NCBI GenBank assembly: GCA_015152475.1
Contig: SUTW01000003.1
Coordinates: 124,001-188,000, forward strand
Direction of reading: 5' to 3'
DNA: 64,000 nt
From: Cyanobacteria bacterium SIG30
Lineage (GTDB): Bacteria > Cyanobacteriota > Vampirovibrionia > Gastranaerophilales > Gastranaerophilaceae
This document shows positions 10,239 to 19,195 of this stretch, in pieces (within the stretch, counting starts at the first letter, position 1; the number at the start of each line of letters is the position of its first letter). The position numbers and the translations under genes are program-made. The notes beneath the pieces are model-generated. The model made no database searches and was not told where the DNA came from. It worked only from the letters and a program-made list of their open reading frames with translations.

Positions 10239-11888
10239 CTATTCTACCACTTCAATCCAAACATTAACATTTTTGCCAACATCTTTACCGGATAAAGCCT
10301 TAAATGTAATTGTATTGTCACCGGGAACCAAATATTCTGTTATATCAAAAAATAGAGTTTTGGCGCTGAAATGACCGAGTTCTGACCTGAATTCATTATC
10401 ATTTACATAAAAATCAAAATTTGAAATTCTGTCTGTATTATCTAATTTTAAATTAACCTTATATTTCTTGTCATGAAAGAAATTTAATTTTGTCTCTAGA
10501 CCATAACCTGTAATTTTTACAGGAATTGTACCAATTGCAATATCTGTATAATAGTGTTTTAAAATCTCAATATAACTTGCGCCCTTTGAAGCCATATAAG
10601 CAGCACCATACTGGCTCATTCCAACACTATGCCCAAAACCTGCACCAATAAATTTATAAACATATTTTTTTGGCTTTGAAGCGCTATCAAAAATTGCAAG
10701 TTTTTCTGACTTTTCTTTTTCTTTTTCAATACAGAAGTTTGCGCTATTTAAAATTCTGCCATTTCTTCTGAATAATCTTCTTATACTTAATTCTTTTTTA
10801 ACTTTCCAAGAACCTTTATCTGTTTTTATTTCAAGCAAAAGCGCTTTACCACTTTCACCTCTTTTTAAAACCTTAATATCTTCTATGACACCTATTTCAT
10901 CATTGATACCAAAAACTGGCTCAACCAAAGAACTTTTAGACAAAAGTTTTAAATTTGTTTCTAGAATTTGAGGTAATTCATCTTCACTAAAAACTTCAAC
11001 CCATCTATATTTTGGAGAATTTATATCATTTGACTCTGGTGTTGATGAAAAAAACTTATAAGCTTCCTGCTCGTTATCTATTTTTTTATAATCATCATTA
11101 TCATAAACGCTTGTTAAATAAGGTAATTGAGCTGATATTTTAGGATTAATACCGCCAAAAACGTTTTCCCAGCTTTCAGTTATACCAGAACCCGTTGAAA
11201 AATATAGTGCTATAATTGGCTCCCTTTCATAAAGAGCATAAATTCCGTTTGTTTCGTCAACGGCTTGATTAGATAATTCATTATGAGAATTAACACCATA
11301 ATAAACTTGAGAAGCAGTTGAATCAACAACATCATAATTTTTGTTTGAATTTACATCCCTATTAACATAATTTCTCGCCGCGATAGCCTGGGCTTTAAGA
11401 GCTTCAAGACCAAACGTCTTAGGCATTTCATTTGGAACAACACCTTTTAGATATTCTTGCATCGGAAGAACATTAACAAGGTTAAATTTCTTATTATTTG
11501 TTGATATTATTTCAAATTGTCCACTATAAAAAGCAGGAGTTCCTTTTCTGTTTAAATCAACAATGCCAATCTTTTCATCAGAAGTTATAACCAAAGGACC
11601 TCTTAGATTTTTAATTTCCTTTGTTTGACTTTTTGCATTTAATAACCCAAAATGGGATTCTACAACCAAATTTTCGCCAGATTTGACTTCCAATTTTTCT
11701 TCTGATGTCATATCTGACAGTAAAATATTACCGTTAGAAACAAAATTAATTCTTTCATGTTCAAAAGTTGAAAAATTTTGATTTGAAATACCAACTCTTA
11801 CAATATTTTTAGCCTCAATTGCATAAACATTTGAAGCAACAAAAAATACAATAACAAATAAAACTACTACTCTTTGCAAAAACCTCAT
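10239..11888 (-). CDS. SpoIID/LytB-domain secreted protein
   Basis: An exported protein of 549 residues. A signal peptide covers residues 1-23 (hydrophobic core VVVLFVIVFFVAS, cleavage near VYA). The SpoIID core starts at about 140 with EYLKGVVPNEMP, where Glu154 matches the catalytic Glu of SpoIID lytic transglycosylases, followed by LKAQAIAARNYV. A second conserved block, GAGFGHSVGMSQYGAAYMA, lies near 425. The final 100 residues look like a beta-sandwich. In spore formers SpoIID cleaves denuded peptidoglycan; no other sporulation gene is visible here, so general wall remodelling is more likely. It is probably the first gene of the operon with murJ and tsaC. Confidence 0.85.
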   Translation of the reverse strand: MRFLQRVVVLFVIVFFVASNVYAIEAKNIVRVGISNQNFSTFEHERINFVSNGNILLSDMTSEEKLEVKSGENLVVESHFGLLNAKSQTKEIKNLRGPLVITSDEKIGIVDLNRKGTPAFYSGQFEIISTNNKKFNLVNVLPMQEYLKGVVPNEMPKTFGLEALKAQAIAARNYVNRDVNSNKNYDVVDSTASQVYYGVNSHNELSNQAVDETNGIYALYEREPIIALYFSTGSGITESWENVFGGINPKISAQLPYLTSVYDNDDYKKIDNEQEAYKFFSSTPESNDINSPKYRWVEVFSEDELPQILETNLKLLSKSSLVEPVFGINDEIGVIEDIKVLKRGESGKALLLEIKTDKGSWKVKKELSIRRLFRRNGRILNSANFCIEKEKEKSEKLAIFDSASKPKKYVYKFIGAGFGHSVGMSQYGAAYMASKGASYIEILKHYYTDIAIGTIPVKITGYGLETKLNFFHDKKYKVNLKLDNTDRISNFDFYVNDNEFRSELGHFSAKTLFFDITEYLVPGDNTITFKALSGKDVGKNVNVWIEVVE

Positions 11889-11963
11889 AATAGGATTTTA
11901 CAACAAAAATTTTAATAAAAAAGGGATTTTAAGCTCTTTAAAAGTTTTGATTATAGCAAAAAA

Positions 11964-13481
11964 CTAATTTAAATCTTTTTTAAATTTCATTGTAAAAGAA
12001 AAAATTGAACCTATACCATAATGACTTTCAACTTTAACTTGCCCACCCATTTTTTCAACAATATTTTTAACTATTGCAAGACCCAATCCAGAACCGCCAT
12101 ATTTTCTTGTGGTTGAAGCATCGGCCTGAGTAAAACTTTGGAAAATTTTAGATAAATGTTCTTGTTTTATGCCAATCCCTGTGTCTTCAATTTTAAATAA
12201 AACTTCAATATTTTCTGCGTCTTCGCTTGACAATATAGCAGAAATCTTAATTTCACCTTTTTCTGTAAATTTAATTGCATTGTTTATCAAATTATTTAAA
12301 ACTTGTTTAAATTTAACTTCATCACCTACGACATTACATTTAACATTCTTATCTTTAATGCATTTAATTATAACTGGCTTATTCAAAATTGAAGATTTGG
12401 CAAAAGATACAGAAGTGTCAAGCGCATCATATAAATCAAATGGCGCATTCTCAACTACAAGTTTACCGCTTTCGGCCTTAGCAAGATCAAGTAAATCATT
12501 CAAAAGTGAAAGCAATATTTTTGAAGATGATGAAATTTCTTTCAAATAATCTTTTTGTTCATTATCCAAATTAGTTGACTCCAATAACTGAACAAAACCC
12601 ATAATGCCATTCATTGGAGTTCTTATTTCATGCGAAATATTGGCAAGAAACTCACTTTTTGCCCTTGAAGCTTCTTCTGCTTTATCTTTTGCAACTTTCA
12701 TCATAACATCATAATTTTTTCTCTCAGTTATGTCTTCACAAGTTCCGAAAATTCCACTAATAGTGCCATCTTCAAGAATAATTGGAGCCTTAATAATTTC
12801 AAGCCAGCGTTCTTTGTTATCCATATTTATTGGTATAACAATTGACGACATTTCCCTCGTTTTAATTATTTCATTATCTAGTTCTCTTAGTTCAACAAGG
12901 TTTTCTGGCGTTATCATATTTTTCTCATGCAAAACATCAAGAACTTTTTCACCATTAACTTCCTTAATATCAATGTCAAAATATTTTTGATAATGATTAT
13001 TCGCGTGCATATATCTTCCTTCAAGATCTTTTATCCATACCATTGAAGGCAAAGTTTTAAAAATTGCTTTTAACTCAGATTCAACTTTCTGAATCTTTTT
13101 GTTCAAGTTATATCTACCGGTTATATTTCTTGAAACACCTTGAATTCCGACAAAATTACCGTCTTTGTCGTAAGCTGGTGATTTAAGAGTTTCAATAAGC
13201 ATTTTCCCAACTGTTTTATGAATAACCCAATCTTCACAAAAAAGATTTGCCTTGGTTTCTGTAACAATTCTATCTTGCTCAATAAATGCTTTTGCAACTT
13301 CTTCACTATAAAGGTCAATATCCCTTTTGCCGATAACTTCTTCCTTTGAATTTACATCAGCCAAATCTAAAACAGAATTACTTATTTCCCTGTAAACCCC
13401 ATTTGTATCTTTAAAAAATACAAAATCAGGTGTTGAAATTAACCAGTTTAAAAAATATTCACTAACGTTTTCTTGAGCCAT
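11964..13481 (-). CDS. PAS-PAS sensor histidine kinase
   Basis: Order: PAS domain (about 8-125), PAS domain (about 135-255), short coiled coil, HisKA with SHEIRTPMNGIMGF (phosphorylated His about 284), and HATPase_c with the N box NNLINNAIKFT, G1 box EDTGIGI and G2 box GGSGLGLAIVKN. No membrane segment is visible, so it should be a soluble sensor. It has no receiver of its own. I chose the ATG at 13481, which follows GGAGTGAAGAAA; an upstream in-frame ATG at 13514 lacks a binding site. It is divergent, across 91 bases, from an HD-GYP response regulator that is its likely partner. Confidence 0.9.
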   Translation of the reverse strand: MAQENVSEYFLNWLISTPDFVFFKDTNGVYREISNSVLDLADVNSKEEVIGKRDIDLYSEEVAKAFIEQDRIVTETKANLFCEDWVIHKTVGKMLIETLKSPAYDKDGNFVGIQGVSRNITGRYNLNKKIQKVESELKAIFKTLPSMVWIKDLEGRYMHANNHYQKYFDIDIKEVNGEKVLDVLHEKNMITPENLVELRELDNEIIKTREMSSIVIPINMDNKERWLEIIKAPIILEDGTISGIFGTCEDITERKNYDVMMKVAKDKAEEASRAKSEFLANISHEIRTPMNGIMGFVQLLESTNLDNEQKDYLKEISSSSKILLSLLNDLLDLAKAESGKLVVENAPFDLYDALDTSVSFAKSSILNKPVIIKCIKDKNVKCNVVGDEVKFKQVLNNLINNAIKFTEKGEIKISAILSSEDAENIEVLFKIEDTGIGIKQEHLSKIFQSFTQADASTTRKYGGSGLGLAIVKNIVEKMGGQVKVESHYGIGSIFSFTMKFKKDLN

Positions 13482-13539
13482 TTTCTTCACTCCATTTGAG
13501 GGATATTTTAACATTTTTATTCAAAAGGGGCAAATAAAA

Positions 13540-13548
13540 TGCTACTAT
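13540..13548 (+). promoter_or_regulatory. Extended -10 promoter of the HD-GYP regulator
   Basis: TGCTACTAT matches an extended -10 element (TGN followed by TACTAT). It lies 25 bases upstream of the chosen ATG and would give a leader of about 18 bases holding an AAAAAGGA ribosome-binding site. No good -35 is visible. Confidence 0.5.
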
Positions 13549-13572
13549 TGTTTGAGAAAAAGGATTATAAAA

Positions 13573-14664
13573 ATGGAAAACATTTTAGTTATTGATGACC
13601 AAGAAATTAATATAAAAGTTCTAAGAATTTTGCTGGAAAAAGAAGGCTATAATATTTTAACCGCCATAAGCGGAGAAGATGCACTTAAAATAATAGAAAA
13701 TAGTTGCGAAAATTACATTTCACTTATACTAGCCGATATCAATATGCCAAATATGAGTGGTTTTGAATTATGCGAAATTATAAAAACCAACGAAAAATAT
13801 CAAAATAAGTGCAAAAACACCCCAATTATTTTTATCAGCGCACTAGCCAATATAACGAATATAATTGAAGGTTTTGAAAAAGGTGCTGTTGATTACATTA
13901 CAAAACCATTCAACACAAAAGAAGTAATTTTAAGAGTTAAAAACCATTTAAAAATAAGAAATCTGCAAGCAGAACTGGCAACTTATAACGAAAAACTCGA
14001 AGAAAAAGTTAAAGAACAAATTGAAAAAATTGAGCAAACCCAAATGGCGACAATTTTTTCACTTGCAAAACTTGCCCAGTCAAGAGACGATGATACAGGC
14101 AAACACCTTGAACGCGTACAGACATTATGTAAATATCTAAGTGAAGAACTTGCAAAAAACAGCAAATATTCACACATAATCAACAAAGAATACATAAATA
14201 ATATTTTTCACGCAAGCCCACTTCATGATATAGGAAAAGTTGGAATTTCAGATTTAATACTTTTAAAGAAAGGGAAATTAACCCAAGAAGAATTTGAAGT
14301 TATGAAAACCCATAGCGAAATTGGCGCAAAAACTCTTGAAGAAGTAAATGAAAATTACAAGGGTAATGCCTTTATTGAAATGGGCATTTTAATTGCAAGA
14401 CATCACCATGAAAAATGGGATGGAAGCGGATATCCTTGTGGTTTAAAGGGAAATGAAATTCCCCTGTGTGCAAGAATTATGTCAATTGTTGATGTTTATG
14501 ACGCACTAAAATCAAAAAGGGTTTATAAAGAAGCATTTGAGCAAGAAAAATGCATAGAAATTATTAAAGAAAATTCAGGCACACAATTTGATCCAGATAT
14601 TGTTGAATGCTTTTTGAATATAAGTGATAAAATCTATAAAACCTGGCTTGAATTACAAGATTAA
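13573..14664 (+). CDS. Response regulator with HD-GYP domain (c-di-GMP phosphodiesterase)
   Basis: A CheY-like receiver (1-120, phosphoacceptor Asp55 in LILADINMP, conserved KPF near 111) is joined by a coiled coil (about 130-165) to an HD-GYP domain. The catalytic HD pair is in PLHDIGKVG (about 218-219) and HHEKWDGSGYP lies at about 278-288. The full motif predicts an active phosphodiesterase that linearises c-di-GMP. The start is ATG at 13573 behind AAAAAGGATTATAAAA; a longer reading begins with TTG at 13552 without a binding site. Its input is probably the divergent PAS kinase. The 3' end is 11 bases from the convergent uvrC. Confidence 0.92.
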   Translation: MENILVIDDQEINIKVLRILLEKEGYNILTAISGEDALKIIENSCENYISLILADINMPNMSGFELCEIIKTNEKYQNKCKNTPIIFISALANITNIIEGFEKGAVDYITKPFNTKEVILRVKNHLKIRNLQAELATYNEKLEEKVKEQIEKIEQTQMATIFSLAKLAQSRDDDTGKHLERVQTLCKYLSEELAKNSKYSHIINKEYINNIFHASPLHDIGKVGISDLILLKKGKLTQEEFEVMKTHSEIGAKTLEEVNENYKGNAFIEMGILIARHHHEKWDGSGYPCGLKGNEIPLCARIMSIVDVYDALKSKRVYKEAFEQEKCIEIIKENSGTQFDPDIVECFLNISDKIYKTWLELQD

Positions 14665-14675
14665 AAAATTTTATA

Positions 14676-16334
14676 CTATTTAAAAGTATTTTTGCCTCGT
14701 AATTTTCTATGATAAGTTATGGCAAACCTGTGAGCTTCATCTCTTATTCTTTGAAAAAAGTGAAGACTTGGGCTATTGAATGGGAAAATAACGGGTTCTT
14801 TTTTTTCTGGAACAAATACTTCTTCCTCTCTTTTTGCAAGAGAAACAATGTCCAAATCAAGACCCATATTTTTCATTACCTCAAAAACACCAGATAATTG
14901 ACCCTTACCACCATCAATTATTATTAAATCAGGAGCTTTTTCACCTTTGTCTATAATTCTTTTAAATCTTCTTGTAAGAATTTCTCTTAGGCTTTTAAAA
15001 TCGTCAACTTCGCCTTTTTGAATTGTTTTTAATTTATATCTTCTATATAAACTTTTTTTAGGCTCACCATTTACGAAACAAACGCCAGATGCAACAGTAT
15101 TTGTGCCTTGAATATGTGATATATCATAGCATTCAACAACATGCGGAAAAGATTTCAAGTTAAGTTTTTCTGCGATATATGAACCAATTTCATTATAATC
15201 ATTTTGAATTTCAACAATTTCTTTTAGCCTAATTTTGTCCATATTTAATTCAGCATTTTTTTCTGCAAGTTCCATGATTTCTTTTTGTTTTTTAGTTGCA
15301 GGAAGTGCAATTTTAACTTTTTGTCCTAATCTTTTTGAAAGCCATTCATTATAAATTTCAACTTCATCTATCATTGAAGTAATAAATATTTTTTTAGGAA
15401 TATTGCTATCTTGCAAAAGTGCATAATATTCACGAATAACAGCATTTATCACTTCTTTTTCATCTTGAATTGTATATTTCATAAATTCAAAATCTTTTTT
15501 TGCAATAAGCCTGCCTTCTCTTATTTCGATAATGCAGGCGCAATATGAATTTTTATCATTTATAATAGCTAAATAATCTTCATTTGTGTTTTTGCTTTCA
15601 ACAATAACTTTTTGTTTTTCTAACGTTTTTTCTATGTCTAAAATAGCATCTCTCATTTTTCCTGCTTTTTCATACTCTAAAGACATAGAATAATTTTTCA
15701 TTTTTGATTTTAGAATTTTAATAAGTTCTTTTTGCTTGCCTTGCAAAAAAAGTTCAACATCACGCACAATTTTATCATATTCTTTTGTCGTAACCAATTT
15801 TTGGCAAGGCGCTAAGCATTGCCCTAAATCATAATAAAGACAAGGTCTTGAATTAAATTTCGGCGTCTTGCATTTCTTTAATAAAAATATTTTTTGCAAA
15901 ATTTCCAAAGTTGCATGCATTGCTCTTATATCAGTATATGGTCCAAAATATTTCCCTTTAATTAAATTTTTATTAGCTTTTCTTGCAACAATAACTCTTG
16001 GATATTCTTCATCTGTAACAACAAAATATGGGAACTTTTTATCATCTTTTAATAAAACATTGTATTTTGGCTTATGTTTTTTAATAAGTTGAGATTCTAA
16101 AATAAGCGATTCTACTTCGTTATCAACAACTATGTATTTAATATCCACAATTTGTGGCACCATAATTTTTAATTTTGGCGAAACATTCTTTTTATTTAAA
16201 AAATAACTTGAAACTCTTTTGTATAAATTTTTTGCTTTTCCAATATAAATTATTTCACCATTTTTATCATAAAACTGATATGAGCCTGGCGAATGAGGAA
16301 TAATTTGAAGTAATTTTTTGATTTCTTCTTTCAT
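14676..16334 (-). CDS. uvrC: Excinuclease ABC subunit C, lacking the C-terminal HhH domain
   Basis: UvrC makes both incisions in nucleotide excision repair. Visible parts: GIY-YIG nuclease (about 10-95, PGSYQFYDKNGEIIYIGKAK), a Cys-rich segment (CLYYDLGQCLAPC near 165), the UVR/UvrB-binding helix pair (about 205-240), and the RNase H-like second nuclease (VECYDISHIQGT, IDGGKGQL, RIRDEAHRFA). The protein ends about 11 residues after RIRDEAHRFA. Typical UvrC continues for 50-60 residues with a tandem helix-hairpin-helix domain, which is absent. The stop is 11 bases from the convergent gene, so no hidden frameshifted tail fits. Confidence 0.9.
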   Translation of the reverse strand: MKEEIKKLLQIIPHSPGSYQFYDKNGEIIYIGKAKNLYKRVSSYFLNKKNVSPKLKIMVPQIVDIKYIVVDNEVESLILESQLIKKHKPKYNVLLKDDKKFPYFVVTDEEYPRVIVARKANKNLIKGKYFGPYTDIRAMHATLEILQKIFLLKKCKTPKFNSRPCLYYDLGQCLAPCQKLVTTKEYDKIVRDVELFLQGKQKELIKILKSKMKNYSMSLEYEKAGKMRDAILDIEKTLEKQKVIVESKNTNEDYLAIINDKNSYCACIIEIREGRLIAKKDFEFMKYTIQDEKEVINAVIREYYALLQDSNIPKKIFITSMIDEVEIYNEWLSKRLGQKVKIALPATKKQKEIMELAEKNAELNMDKIRLKEIVEIQNDYNEIGSYIAEKLNLKSFPHVVECYDISHIQGTNTVASGVCFVNGEPKKSLYRRYKLKTIQKGEVDDFKSLREILTRRFKRIIDKGEKAPDLIIIDGGKGQLSGVFEVMKNMGLDLDIVSLAKREEEVFVPEKKEPVIFPFNSPSLHFFQRIRDEAHRFAITYHRKLRGKNTFK

Positions 16335-16500
16335 AAAACCCTACAAATATTTTATCAAATAATAACAAACAAAATCAAATAAATTCAATATAAAAAAGCA
16401 AAATTCTTACAAAAATGTGGTCATTTTTATAATATAAACAACATAATACTTAACAAAAATTAACAAAAAAATAGCAAAATCCGGAAAAGCTTAAAAAATA

Positions 16501-16509
16501 TGGTAAAAT
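16501..16509 (+). promoter_or_regulatory. Extended -10 promoter of the 95-residue protein gene
   Basis: TGGTAAAAT fits the TGN-TANNAT extended -10 form seen at other genes here. It is the best promoter candidate in the 241-base gap 16335-16575, which otherwise holds only A/T-rich sequence. The leader would be about 60 bases. Confidence 0.4.
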
Positions 16510-16575
16510 AAAGGTAAGCTTAAAACTGACATACATTAGCAATTAGTTACAAAAAAAATATAAAGGACAGCTCAC

Positions 16576-16863
16576 ATGATACTTGAGTACAAAGTTGATG
16601 AACTAAGTGTGCATAGTGCTTGGCTACAAACTCTTTATGAACTTGTAGAGGAATTAAACTGCAAATGTCAGACTTTTTTCGAAGAAGGTTATAGTTCAGA
16701 ACACAAACGCTTCAGCCAAACAAGAACCATTAAAATCAGAGGCGAAGGTACAATGTTAAACTGGCTAAAACTTCGTATGGAAAGATACTCGCATTTTGTA
16801 AACACTTTAAACGCAAGGGCAGATGCGATTTCTAGCTACTTAAATGAAGATGACGAACTATAA
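16576..16863 (+). CDS. Small conserved-looking protein of unknown function
   Basis: A 95-residue soluble, probably helical protein beginning MILEYKVDEL behind AAAGGACAGCTCAC. It contains CKCQ near 30 and a basic middle (KRFSQTRTIKIRG). It has its own promoter and binding site, so it is likely expressed, but I do not recognise the family. Its last six bases overlap the end of hisB on the other strand. Confidence 0.55.
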   Translation: MILEYKVDELSVHSAWLQTLYELVEELNCKCQTFFEEGYSSEHKRFSQTRTIKIRGEGTMLNWLKLRMERYSHFVNTLNARADAISSYLNEDDEL

Positions 16864-17442
16864 AACACCTTTTGTTGAAGGTACTTCATCAGATTTGCAA
16901 GAATCGATTTCGACCGCTTGCTTAATTGCGCGCGCAAAAGATTTGAAACTTGCCTCAATAATATGATGTGTATCGGTACCGTCAAGTTTTTTAATATGAA
17001 TAGTTGCGCCTAAATTTTGAGATAAAGAAGCGAAAAAATGAGCAAGTAAAACTGTTTCAAAATCAGAAGTTTTTTCATCATTTAAATCCACATCGACTTT
17101 TGAATATGGACGATTTGAAATATCGACAACTGAAAGAACCAAGGCTTCATCCATAGGCAAAATAACTTGTCCGTATCGTTTAATTCCTTTTTTGTCTTTA
17201 AGAGCTTCTTTTATTAAAGAACCCAAAACAATCGCAACATCCTCAACTAAATGATGTGAATCAGAATCAATACTCTCCGCATTCACTGAAATATCAAAAG
17301 ATGAATGATAAGCAAATTGTTCAAGCATATGATTAAAGAATTTAAATGGAGTTTTTATATCGTAATTGCCTTTACCATCTATATTTACACTTGCTTTTAT
17401 TTTTGTTTCTTTTGTTGCCCTTAAAGTTTCTGCTGTTCTCAT
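16858..17442 (-). CDS. hisB: Imidazoleglycerol-phosphate dehydratase
   Basis: Catalyses dehydration of imidazole glycerol phosphate in histidine biosynthesis. It has the duplicated metal-binding motifs HHLVEDV (about 68-74) and THHIIEASFK (about 157-166), plus FFNHMLEQ near the start. At 194 residues it is the dehydratase-only form without the phosphatase domain of enterobacterial HisB. Its start overlaps the upstream hisC-HAD gene by four bases, indicating coupled translation. Confidence 0.95.
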   Translation of the reverse strand: MRTAETLRATKETKIKASVNIDGKGNYDIKTPFKFFNHMLEQFAYHSSFDISVNAESIDSDSHHLVEDVAIVLGSLIKEALKDKKGIKRYGQVILPMDEALVLSVVDISNRPYSKVDVDLNDEKTSDFETVLLAHFFASLSQNLGATIHIKKLDGTDTHHIIEASFKSFARAIKQAVEIDSCKSDEVPSTKGVL

Positions 17443-19175
17443 TTTTGACCCTCGTTTACTTTTAAAATATCACCAATATTTTGAATTACAACACTGGCAC
17501 CAGATTTTATAAGGTGGTTTTTGTAAATATCATTTTGTTCATTAGGTGGCAAAACACCAATAGCATTAACACCAGCGCTTTTTGCACAAAGCATATCATC
17601 CCCAGTATCACCTAAATAATAAATATCTTTAAAATATGAATTTTTAATTATATAATTTAACCCCTCAGGATGAGGCTTTTGCTTGTTTTTTGGCAAGTCT
17701 TCTTTTGCCACAATTATATTGAAATATTTTAAAATTCCAAATTTTTGAAGCGAATAAATTGCTTCATTCCTTGGACGCCCTGTAAAAACGCACAAATCAT
17801 AAATTTTAGATAATTTTTCGAAACCTAATTTATCTAAAAGCAATTTTTCGTTATCAATTAAACCTTTTGAGCCTTCATTTTTCTCATTAAAGAAATATTG
17901 CTGAAAAACTTCAATGATTTCTGCTTTTTTTCTGTTAACACCATATTTTTTAAGCAAAAATTCAGTTAAATCCCAATCGCAATTCAACCCGCCTAAATTT
18001 TTTGCTTCCTGAATTTCACCTTTTAGAAGTTTTTTGCCCGTAAAAAATTCAAATGTTTTTTCAATAGCTAATCTATATGAATTTTGAACATCAAAAACAA
18101 CTCCGTCCAAATCAAAAACAAGTAATGTTTTAGAAGATAGAGCATTTAATATTTTCTTTGTGTCACTAACTTTTGGGACAGAAATCCTGAAACAATTTTC
18201 AAGATTTTTTTTATTTCCAAAATTTTTAACTTTTATGGAATTTGTTAAAAGTTTTTTGTACGCAAAAGATGAATAATTTTTAAAATCACAAAGAACAAAA
18301 TTTGTTTCGCTATCATATGCGCTAAAGCCAAGTTTACTTAAACCATTTATCAAAAGTTTTCTTGATGAAATAATTTCTGCCTTCATATCATTAAGATATT
18401 TTTTATCATCCAAAACCGCAATTCCTGCCTTAACCGCATACGTATTAACTGAATAGGGAGAGATAACTTTTTTAATATTTTCAATATTCTTTTTATTAGT
18501 GACTATATAGCCAAGTCTGAGCCCCGCAAGAGCGTAGTCTTTTGAAAACGATTTAACAATAACCAAATTAGGATATTCTTTAATCAAACCAAAGAAATCT
18601 TGTCCCCTTTCGACAAAAGAGCCATAAGTAACATCAAGAACAACTAATTTATCTTGATAATTTTCTAAAATATATTCAATTTCATGTAATTCAATATTTT
18701 CACCCGTTGGCGAATTTGGAGAAGTTAAATGAATAATTTTAGTTTTATTATCAATATTTTTTACAATTTCCTGTACATCAAAAACCCATTTTTGCTTATA
18801 ATCAACTTCGATAAATTTTGCACCGTTTACGTTTGCGTATATTTTTGGCATTGCAAAAGTTGGCGCAAAACTAACGACTTTATCACCTTTTTCTAAATAG
18901 GTAGAAAAAACAACACTAATTGCCTCATCACAACCATTTGTAAGCAAAATATTGTTTTTATCAACAAAATGTTCTTTTGCTAATTTATCAAGTAATTCAC
19001 CATAACAAGGATAAAAACTTATATCTTTTTTGCAAACATTAGATAACACCTCTAAAACTTTTGGCGATACATCATAAAGATTTTCATTTGAATCCAGTTT
19101 TAAATCATAATTTTCAAAATATTCATCTGTTTGATAAACAGGTATTTTTTCTAATATTTTCTTTGGTTTAAGCAT
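17439..19175 (-). CDS. hisC: Histidinol-phosphate aminotransferase fused to a HAD phosphatase
   Basis: A two-domain protein of 578 residues. Residues 1-345 are a fold-type I PLP aminotransferase of the HisC type, with SPNSPTGEN (152-160) and the Schiff-base lysine Lys212 in SFSKDYALAGLRLGY. Residues 348-570 are a HAD phosphatase: DLDGVVFD with nucleophile Asp354 and acid Asp356, FTGRPR as motif II, and LGDTGDDMLCAKSAG as motif IV. The gene overlaps hisB, which lacks a phosphatase. The simplest reading is that the HAD domain is the histidinol-phosphatase, so one chain would catalyse two consecutive steps. A repair or phosphoglycolate phosphatase role cannot be excluded. Confidence 0.88.
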   Translation of the reverse strand: MLKPKKILEKIPVYQTDEYFENYDLKLDSNENLYDVSPKVLEVLSNVCKKDISFYPCYGELLDKLAKEHFVDKNNILLTNGCDEAISVVFSTYLEKGDKVVSFAPTFAMPKIYANVNGAKFIEVDYKQKWVFDVQEIVKNIDNKTKIIHLTSPNSPTGENIELHEIEYILENYQDKLVVLDVTYGSFVERGQDFFGLIKEYPNLVIVKSFSKDYALAGLRLGYIVTNKKNIENIKKVISPYSVNTYAVKAGIAVLDDKKYLNDMKAEIISSRKLLINGLSKLGFSAYDSETNFVLCDFKNYSSFAYKKLLTNSIKVKNFGNKKNLENCFRISVPKVSDTKKILNALSSKTLLVFDLDGVVFDVQNSYRLAIEKTFEFFTGKKLLKGEIQEAKNLGGLNCDWDLTEFLLKKYGVNRKKAEIIEVFQQYFFNEKNEGSKGLIDNEKLLLDKLGFEKLSKIYDLCVFTGRPRNEAIYSLQKFGILKYFNIIVAKEDLPKNKQKPHPEGLNYIIKNSYFKDIYYLGDTGDDMLCAKSAGVNAIGVLPPNEQNDIYKNHLIKSGASVVIQNIGDILKVNEGQK

Positions 19176-19195
19176 AGTTCTATCTTACCATAAAT

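Noticed and set aside
10239-11888. Evidence for sporulation
   Set aside because: SpoIID/LytB domains occur widely outside spore formers, and no other sporulation gene is present; the organism also has LPS genes.
12169-12549. 126-codon plus-strand frame inside the histidine kinase gene
   Set aside because: It is antisense to the HATPase and HisKA domains, Ser/Leu-rich, with no ribosome-binding site or homology.
16486-16526. Repeated AAGCTTAAAA flanking the promoter of the 95-residue gene
   Set aside because: A 10-base repeat in about 80% A+T sequence is easily chance; no dyad or spacing suggests an operator.
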